DNA of 25,704 nt. Source: CAZBDU01 sp964490725 (GTDB lineage: Bacteria > Spirochaetota > Spirochaetia > SZUA-6 > DRHE01). The notes under the pieces are model-generated. The model was not told where the DNA came from, did no database searches, and worked only from the letters and a program-made list of their open reading frames with translations. Position numbers and translations under genes: made by a program. Shown in pieces: positions 20,597 to 25,704 of this stretch; positions within the stretch are counted from its first letter, which is position 1; the number at the start of each line of letters is the position of its first letter. Location: NCBI GenBank assembly GCA_964490725.1, contig CAZBDU010000076.1, positions 1 through 25,704 of the forward strand, given 5' to 3'.

Positions 20597-21819
20597 CAGA
20601 GTCCGAAGGTCTCCCGGAACGCCGCCACCGCCCTGTCCGCATCCGCCAGGTCGACGATGCAGGAGATCTTGGTCTCGGAGGTGGACACCGAGTGGAAATT
20701 GACCCTGGCGTCGGACATGACCTGAAACACCCGGGCCGCCACTCCGGACTGCGTCTCCATCCCCACTCCCTCCACCGTGATCTTGGCGATCCGTTCAGCG
20801 GCGTCCACCTGCAGCCCGGGCATCACCCCCACCAGCTCCGTGACCAGGGCCCTGGTTTTCTGCACCTCGGAACGGGGCACGGTAAAGGAGATGCTGACCT
20901 GCCGGCCCACCGGGGCGGTCTGACTGATCAGATCCACCCGCACGCCCTCCTGCCCGATGCGCCGGAACACCTCTGTGATGCGCTCCGAATCGAAAGGCAC
21001 GCCGTACAGGGAGACCAGCGATTCCTCGGTGTCCACGTACAGGTTGGTCACCGCGGCAGCCCCCGCCGTCACCATATCCTTCATGGTGTACAGGCCCGGG
21101 GGCTTGCCGTTCATGAAGCGGGCCGCCTCGAGGGCCCCCGCGGCGAAGATCTGCCGCGAGAAGGCGCTGTGCCTGATTTCCAGGACCTCGTCCTTGCCCG
21201 CGAAGAGAACCTGGTGCTCCCCCACGATGGTCCCCCCCCGCACCGCATGGATACCGATCTCCTCGGGCCTGCGCGCGCCGGTCTGTCCCTGGCGGCCGAA
21301 CACGTACTCCTTCGCCCCCATCAGGGCCCGGTTGATCCCTTCCGCCAGCGCCAAAGCCGTGCCCGAGGGTGCGTCCTTCTTCTGGTTGTGGTGCTTCTCC
21401 ACGATTTCGATGTCGAAGGCTCCGCCCAGCACCGCCGCCGATTTCTGGGCAAGCTCGGCCATCAGGTTGACCCCGAGGGACATGTTCGCGGAGACCAGGA
21501 TGGGCACCTCTTTGCTCCGGTGGGAGATGGCCTCCTTCTGCTCGGGAGAGTGGCCGGTGGTTGCCAGAATCAGGGCGGCCGTTCCGCCGCCGGCCCAGTC
21601 CAGCAGAGCCTCCAGGGCCTTGGGGGAGGAGAAGTCGATCAGCACGTCCGCCTCCTCGCGGCATTCCGCCAGGGAGGCGCACACCGGGAAAGGCAGCTCT
21701 TCCGCTGCAGGTGAGGCATCCACGCCGGCCACGATCCGGATGTCCTTCGCCCCCGCAGCCACGGAGGCGACAGTTCGGCCCATCCTGCCGTTGCAGCCGT
21801 GGATGATGACTCGCACCAT
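20596..21819 (-). CDS. dapB: DapB fused to two C-terminal ACT domains
   Basis: 407 aa; DapB alone is about 250. Residues 1-252 are 4-hydroxy-tetrahydrodipicolinate reductase: IIHGCNGRMGR (NAD(P) loop), VLIDFSSPKAL, ATTGHSPEQ, SANMSLGVNLM, the catalytic IEIVEKHHNQKKDAPSGTAL (His143/144, Lys147) and FAAGALEAARFM. Residues about 264-407 are two ACT domains as in aspartokinase: VSLYGVPFDSERITEVFRRI, VDLISQT, then AKITVEGVGMETQSGVAARV, FHSVSTSETKISCIVD and the final AVAAFRETFGL. ACT pairs of aspartokinase bind lysine or threonine. The fusion may add feedback control to the second branch-point step. ATG 21819 has AAGGAG 6 bases upstream; promoter at 21845-21874. Confidence 0.9.
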   Translation of the reverse strand: MVRVIIHGCNGRMGRTVASVAAGAKDIRIVAGVDASPAAEELPFPVCASLAECREEADVLIDFSSPKALEALLDWAGGGTAALILATTGHSPEQKEAISHRSKEVPILVSANMSLGVNLMAELAQKSAAVLGGAFDIEIVEKHHNQKKDAPSGTALALAEGINRALMGAKEYVFGRQGQTGARRPEEIGIHAVRGGTIVGEHQVLFAGKDEVLEIRHSAFSRQIFAAGALEAARFMNGKPPGLYTMKDMVTAGAAAVTNLYVDTEESLVSLYGVPFDSERITEVFRRIGQEGVRVDLISQTAPVGRQVSISFTVPRSEVQKTRALVTELVGVMPGLQVDAAERIAKITVEGVGMETQSGVAARVFQVMSDARVNFHSVSTSETKISCIVDLADADRAVAAFRETFGL

Positions 21820-21844
21820 AGGCAACTCCTTGCTGGTCCGTGCC

Positions 21845-21874
21845 ATACTACCAGAACCCCCCGCCCCCTAGCAA
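21845..21874 (-). promoter_or_regulatory. promoter of dapB-tyrA
   Basis: TTGCTA (21869-21874) and TAGTAT (21845-21850), spacer 18. The start lies near 21838, so the leader is about 19 bases and leaves no room for a lysine riboswitch. Confidence 0.6.
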
Positions 21875-21997
21875 CAAGGGCCCGCGGCGCCGGGCGCACG
21901 CCCGCCAGCTGAGGCGCCCGCCGCCCCGCGGCGTCGCGCGTCCTCCCCTCCAGGCCCCGCAGCCGCCGGGCAGCCCCCCGGCAGCGGGCGGGAGCAG

Positions 21998-22711
21998 TCA
22001 GTCCCTCGCGGGAGCCCCCGCGATGGCCGGAGGATTGGGGGGCTGGTCCGGCTGGAGAATGCTGCGCAGGAGCTCGTCTGCGACGATCCTGTCGATGACG
22101 TCTTCTGAGGGACCCGTCACGTCCCTGAACTCGATCCCGAACCCGGCGGGCAGGTTGCCGGCGGCGGGGCGGCTCGCCAGGATGCGGCAATCGGCGTACA
22201 GGTAGAAGTCGTGAAACTCGATGCGGATGGAGCCCGTGCTGCCTTCCGGCGGGGCGGGGGGCGGGGTGGAGAGGAAGGCGCCGCTTGCGCTGATGGATCG
22301 TACGCTGAACCGCTCGTCCAGCACGTGGGGAGCGGTCAGCCTTCCCTGAAGCGGCCAGTCGAATCGCTGCCGCCTGCGGCGGTTCTTCCTGAACGATTTC
22401 AGCAGCCTGGCCAGCGCCCCCCCGTCTCTCAGCTGCTCCGCGGTCAGCACGCGGACGCCCGGGATATCCGCCTCCGCGTCGTCGACGGTCAGGCAGACCT
22501 CCAGCAGCCCGAAGCTGCGCTTCAGCGCGGAGAGGAACCGCTGCCACGACGGCTGTACGGTGGCGAGCTGCACAAGCACGCAGTCCGGTCCGGGGCCGTG
22601 GACCACCTCCGCGGCAAGCTCCTCCCGGCTGCGCACCCGGCGCGGCTTGGCTGCCATGCTTCCGGACAGCCGCCGGAAGACGTTGTCGCTTTCTGCGTAG
22701 ATTATCACCAT
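21998..22711 (-). CDS. PilZ-domain protein
   Basis: 237 aa from ATG 22711, preceded by GGGAGAGG. The N-terminal 105 residues may form a receiver-like alpha/beta domain (VIIYAESDNVFRRL, DCVLVQLATV, EVCLTVDDAEAD). The PilZ domain follows: RRRRQRFDWPLQGRL (111-125), FSVRSISASGAFLSTP, IRIEFHDFYLYADCRI and GFGIEFRDV. The RxxxR element for cyclic di-GMP is present (RRRRQR); in the second motif the usual D/N-x-S-x-x-G reads SISASG, so one contact is altered. Likely a cyclic di-GMP effector, target unknown. Its strong promoter is divergent from dapA. Confidence 0.8.
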   Translation of the reverse strand: MVIIYAESDNVFRRLSGSMAAKPRRVRSREELAAEVVHGPGPDCVLVQLATVQPSWQRFLSALKRSFGLLEVCLTVDDAEADIPGVRVLTAEQLRDGGALARLLKSFRKNRRRRQRFDWPLQGRLTAPHVLDERFSVRSISASGAFLSTPPPAPPEGSTGSIRIEFHDFYLYADCRILASRPAAGNLPAGFGIEFRDVTGPSEDVIDRIVADELLRSILQPDQPPNPPAIAGAPARD

Positions 22712-22742
22712 GCTGGACCTCTCCCAGTACTGTTGCGCTCCC

Positions 22743-22770
22743 ATTATAGGAGTTTCCCGCAAATGCACAA
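22743..22770 (-). promoter_or_regulatory. promoter of the PilZ gene
   Basis: TTGTGC (22765-22770) and the consensus -10 TATAAT (22743-22748), spacer 16. The leader is about 25 bases. Confidence 0.75.
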
Positions 22771-22949
22771 GCGCGGCGCCGCCCGTGCCTCGCTTGATTT
22801 CCGCCGCTCACACCTTCTATGATGGAAGCCTGTCCGCTATGGGGACCCTTCCGCCTTTTCGCCCGACGGCCCGCCGCAGGGACGTCCAGGCGGGCGGGCG
22901 GAGCACCAACTACCCTGCCGCCGCAGGCGATGTGCGCAAGGAGGCAACC

Positions 22950-23828
22950 ATGTTTCAAGGCGTCTACACTGCCCTGGTCACCCCCTTCACCAAAGACGAC
23001 AGGATCGACGAGAAGGCGCTTCGCAGACTCGTAGATTTCCAGATCGAAGGAGGCGTGGACGGACTCGTGCCGGTGGGCACCACCGGAGAGAGCCCCACCC
23101 TCGGCGCCGAGGAGGCGGAGCAGGTGATCCACGTCGTCGTGGATCAGGCGAAGGGCCGGGTGCCGGTGATCGCAGGCACGGGCTCCAACTGCACCTCCAA
23201 GGCCATCCATGCAACCGAAAAGGCCAAGGCGCTGGGCGCGGCCGCCAGCCTCCAGGTTGCCCCCTACTACAACAAACCAACCCAGGAGGGGTTCTTCCAG
23301 CACTTCCACACCATCGCGGAGGCGGTGGAACTGCCGATGGTGATCTACAACATCCCCGGCCGCACGGGCAAGAACATCGAGAATCCCATCATGCTGCGCC
23401 TGGCGCGCCACAGGAACGTCGTGGCGGTCAAAGAGGCCAGCGCCAGCATCCCCCAGATGATGGACCTGATCGCTGAGAAGCCGGACTCCTTCGTGGTGCT
23501 CTCCGGGGACGACAACCTGGTCTTTCCGCTCATGGCCCTGGGGGGAAAAGGGGTGATCTCGGTGGCCAGCAACCTGGTCCCGGATCGGATGAGCGCCTTC
23601 GTGAAGGCGGCGCTGGCGGGACGGTGGGAGGAGGCGCGGGAGTGGCACTACCGCCTCCTGCCTCTGTTCAAGGCCATCTTCATCGAAACGAACCCAATCC
23701 CCATCAAGGCCGCCATGGCCATGAAGGGGCTCCTGGAGGAGCGCTACCGCCTGCCCATGTGTCCCCTGGCGCAGGCCAGCAGGGACTCCCTGACCTCAGC
23801 TCTGCGGAAGCTCCAGGTCATCGGCTAG
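22950..23828 (+). CDS. dapA: 4-hydroxy-tetrahydrodipicolinate synthase
   Basis: 292 aa, normal length. AAGGAGG lies 6 bases before ATG 22950. DapA condenses pyruvate with aspartate semialdehyde, the first committed step of DAP/lysine synthesis. Motifs: GVYTALVTPF, PVGTTGESPTLGAEE, AGTGSNCTSKAIHATEKAK, VAPYYNKPTQEG (Tyr107), MVIYNIPGRTG (Tyr133, Arg138) and VAVKEAS with Schiff-base Lys161. The C-terminal FIETNPIPIKAAMAMKGL is typical. It is apart from dapB and on the opposite strand. Its last 33 bases overlap the end of rsmA. Confidence 0.96.
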   Translation: MFQGVYTALVTPFTKDDRIDEKALRRLVDFQIEGGVDGLVPVGTTGESPTLGAEEAEQVIHVVVDQAKGRVPVIAGTGSNCTSKAIHATEKAKALGAAASLQVAPYYNKPTQEGFFQHFHTIAEAVELPMVIYNIPGRTGKNIENPIMLRLARHRNVVAVKEASASIPQMMDLIAEKPDSFVVLSGDDNLVFPLMALGGKGVISVASNLVPDRMSAFVKAALAGRWEEAREWHYRLLPLFKAIFIETNPIPIKAAMAMKGLLEERYRLPMCPLAQASRDSLTSALRKLQVIG

Positions 23829-24680
23829 CCCGGCCAGACGGTCGGCCAGGGCCAGAAACCGCTCCACCGGCAGCGTCTCGCTGCGCAGCCCCGGATCGAT
23901 CCCCTCGGCGTTCAGCGCCTCCATGAGGGCGGGCTGCCACTCGGGAGGGAACCCCGCCTGCAGGTTGTTGCGCAGGGTCTTGCGGCGAGCGGCAAAGGCC
24001 GCCCGCACCAGGCGCAGGAACAGCCCCCCCGGCGGGCGTTCCGCCCTGCGCCCCGGCGCGGTGAGGCGGGGCGCCAGGGTGAGGACCGTGGACACCACGT
24101 GCGGGGCCGGATAGAAGGAGCGCGGCTTGAGCTGCATCCGCTCCCGAACCCGGAAGGCCGCCTGACACAGCACGGAGAACGAGGAGTAGCTCTTGGTGCC
24201 AGGGCGGGCCGTCATGCGCGCTGCCAGCTCCCGCTGCACGGTGAACACCATGCGGCCCGCCGGGAGCCGTCCCTCGGCAAGCACTGCGATCAGGGCCGAG
24301 GCGGTGGCGTAGGGCAGATTACCCACGATCGCCGCGGGCGGACCGAACATGCCCAGCGCCCGGTTCCATACCCGCATCACGTCCCCTGCCTGCAGGACGA
24401 AGCGGGGGTCACCGCCGAACCGCCCCGCCAGATAGCGGGCCAGGCCGCGATCGATTTCGAAACCCACCAGCCGCTCCACCCGCGGCAACAGCAGCTCCGT
24501 GAGGCTGCCCAGCCCCGCACCCACCTCCCACAGCAGCTCACCGGGCTGAGGGCTCACCAGCTCGACGATCCTCAGCCTGGCGGAGCGGTTGATGAGGAAG
24601 TTCTGGCCCCACCGTTTCTTGAGCGTGACGCCCAGCTCCCGCAGGAGGTCGCAGATTCCGGCGGGGGAGTCGTGGTTCAC
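23796..24680 (-). CDS. rsmA: 16S rRNA dimethyladenosine transferase RsmA (KsgA)
   Basis: 294 aa from GTG 24680, which overlaps the comEC stop as GTGA. The enzyme dimethylates two adjacent adenines in helix 45 of 16S rRNA. Motifs: KKRWGQNFLINRSARLRIVE (family start), LLWEVGAGLGSLTELLL (SAM binding), LVGFEIDRGLA, AGDVM, IVGNLPYATAS (catalytic NLPY, residues 121-124) and FYPAPHVVSTV. The C-terminal helical domain ends near LADRLAGLADD. Convergent with dapA, with the stop codons 33 bases inside each other. Confidence 0.95.
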   Translation of the reverse strand: MNHDSPAGICDLLRELGVTLKKRWGQNFLINRSARLRIVELVSPQPGELLWEVGAGLGSLTELLLPRVERLVGFEIDRGLARYLAGRFGGDPRFVLQAGDVMRVWNRALGMFGPPAAIVGNLPYATASALIAVLAEGRLPAGRMVFTVQRELAARMTARPGTKSYSSFSVLCQAAFRVRERMQLKPRSFYPAPHVVSTVLTLAPRLTAPGRRAERPPGGLFLRLVRAAFAARRKTLRNNLQAGFPPEWQPALMEALNAEGIDPGLRSETLPVERFLALADRLAGLADDLELPQS

Positions 24681-25704
24681 GGCAGGGCCGCCGGCAGGGG
24701 GGGCCTGCCCTCCCGCCGCAGAAGGGAAAGCCCCAGGCCCGCCGCCGCCGTCAGCCCGGCGGCCAGCCACAATGGGTCCACCGCGAACAGGGACAGCGAC
24801 GGAATGCGGCCGAACAGCTCCTGCACGGCCCGCAGCAGGCCCCCCGCCGTGCCCAGTACCAGGAGAAGCGCCCCCTCGGCCCAGGGAAGCGCCCCCACCG
24901 CCAGGAGGCCGATCCCGCCCCAAAGCATCACCGCCACCAAAGGCAGCGCGGCCAGCCCGGCCAGCACACCCCCGGGGTAGATGCGCCCGAAGTGGGCCAG
25001 CAGCAGTGGCGCGGTGAACAGCTGGGCGGAGACCCCGCAGGCCAGCGATTCACACAGCCAGCGCGGCAGCCACGGTCGCAGCCGCCGCGCCAGGGGCGGG
25101 CCTGCCACCACGATTCCCAGGATCGAGAGAAAAGACAGCTGGAAGGACAGCTCCAGGGCCGCCGGCGGGTCGGCCAGCAGGATCGCCGCGCCGGCAAGGC
25201 CCAGCAGGTTGAGCGGCTCGCCCCGGCGGTCAGCCACGGTGCCGAGGGAGGCTCCTGCCAGCATGATGGACGCCCGCGCCAGCGACGGCCGCCACCCCGC
25301 CACGAAGAGGTAGAAAAGCACCGCCGCCGCACCGGCGGCCGCGGCGGCTTTCTTGCCCGCCAGCAAGCGTGCCACGGCGAAGGGCAGCGCATAGACCATT
25401 CCGACGTGCAGGCCCGAAAGGGCCAGCAGGTGCAACAGCCCGCTGCTGCGGAAGCCCTCCATGGCCGCCGCCGGCAGACCGCGGCGGTCACCCAGCAGCA
25501 GCGCCGTCAGCAAGGCTCCGTCCTCCGGACCCGCCCTCGCCAGCCGGCGCTCCGCATCCTCGAGCAGCGCCGCCCGCCAGCGCTGCCACGGCCGCCGAAA
25601 CCCCAAGGTCTGCAGTGAACGCCCGTACAGGACCTCCCCGGGCCCCGCCTGCAACGGCCCCTTCACCCGGGCGCCGGCTTGGCTGCCTGCGCCGCGGTGC
25701 AGCC
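24677..25704 (-). CDS. comEC: ComEC/Rec2 competence protein, 5' end outside window
   Basis: The frame is open to the window edge; 342 codons are visible before the stop. The competence domain is clear: LLTALLLGDRRGLPAAAMEG, FRSSGLLHLLALSGLHVGMV, then several membrane helices, WRPSLARASIMLAGASLGTV, LELSFQLSFLSILGIVVAGP, and a cytoplasmic-type end LLRREGRPPLPAALP. ComEC forms the inner-membrane channel for DNA uptake. The C-terminal metallo-beta-lactamase domain of classical ComEC is absent. The stop overlaps the rsmA start. Confidence 0.9.
   Translation of the reverse strand, partial: LHRGAGSQAGARVKGPLQAGPGEVLYGRSLQTLGFRRPWQRWRAALLEDAERRLARAGPEDGALLTALLLGDRRGLPAAAMEGFRSSGLLHLLALSGLHVGMVYALPFAVARLLAGKKAAAAAGAAAVLFYLFVAGWRPSLARASIMLAGASLGTVADRRGEPLNLLGLAGAAILLADPPAALELSFQLSFLSILGIVVAGPPLARRLRPWLPRWLCESLACGVSAQLFTAPLLLAHFGRIYPGGVLAGLAALPLVAVMLWGGIGLLAVGALPWAEGALLLVLGTAGGLLRAVQELFGRIPSLSLFAVDPLWLAAGLTAAAGLGLSLLRREGRPPLPAALP

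Noticed and set aside
21820..21900. lysine riboswitch before dapB
   Set aside because: The leader from the predicted promoter is only about 19 bases.

Overview
This window looks like a chromosomal segment of a high-GC bacterium (about two-thirds G+C by eye) with a Gram-negative envelope, most likely a spirochaete or close relative. The evidence is mixed. MurC carries the GIKGTGM nucleotide loop I associate with spirochaetes. The omega subunit is short and has no usual gammaproteobacterial-type start. There are two outer-membrane proteins of the TraF/FadL-like (UPF0164-like) kind, a small barrel like Borrelia BAPKO_0422, a glycerol-1-phosphate dehydrogenase, and a minute AURKAIP1/COX24-type ribosomal protein. 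Most genes lie on the minus strand, with short gaps, ATGA/GTGA overlaps and readable sigma-70 promoters.

Layout, left to right. Positions 1-900 form a gene-poor, lower-GC stretch holding the 3' end of an unrecognised reading frame, a 31-bp tandem repeat and a damaged or aberrant tRNA-Gly(UCC). Positions 922-4624 (minus) carry a promoter, a 29-aa basic ribosome-associated protein, a FlgH-like secreted protein with a Pro/Ala/Gln linker, a G1P dehydrogenase, a membrane fatty-acid hydroxylase and a PEGA lipoprotein. Positions 4621-8754 (minus) are a core housekeeping run: murC, yicC, cytidylate kinase-like, rpoZ, miaA. Endonuclease IV (nfo) diverges from murC. Positions 9730-13771 mix small envelope proteins, tRNA-Glu and tRNA-Lys with clear promoters, a cupredoxin lipoprotein, a three-gene cluster of tiny proteins (two Cys-rich, one MshEN-like) and an AT-hook protein. 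Positions 13883-17359 (minus) encode a lipoprotein and two large outer-membrane proteins. Positions 17360-19738 (minus) are an overlapping bactofilin-TPR-mtaB operon. Positions 19823-21874 (minus) encode a DapB with two aspartokinase-type ACT domains fused to its C-terminus, followed by tyrA. Then come a PilZ protein, dapA (plus), and rsmA with a comEC cut by the window edge.

How genes fit together: dapB-ACT and dapA belong to the diaminopimelate/lysine branch and feed peptidoglycan synthesis, where murC also acts. Bactofilin and TPR proteins suggest cell-shape control. MtaB and MiaA both modify position 37 or its neighbour in tRNAs. The MshEN-like and PilZ proteins point to cyclic-di-GMP signalling. 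The G1P dehydrogenase and the nearby hydroxylase hint at unusual lipids.

No CRISPR array, insertion sequence, rRNA or prophage was seen. The strongest unusual items are the DapB-ACT-ACT fusion, the three-gene small-protein cluster at 11508-12181, the FlgH-like protein, and promoters whose -35 box is built on the stop codon of the preceding gene. All family names come from reading motifs, not from database searches.
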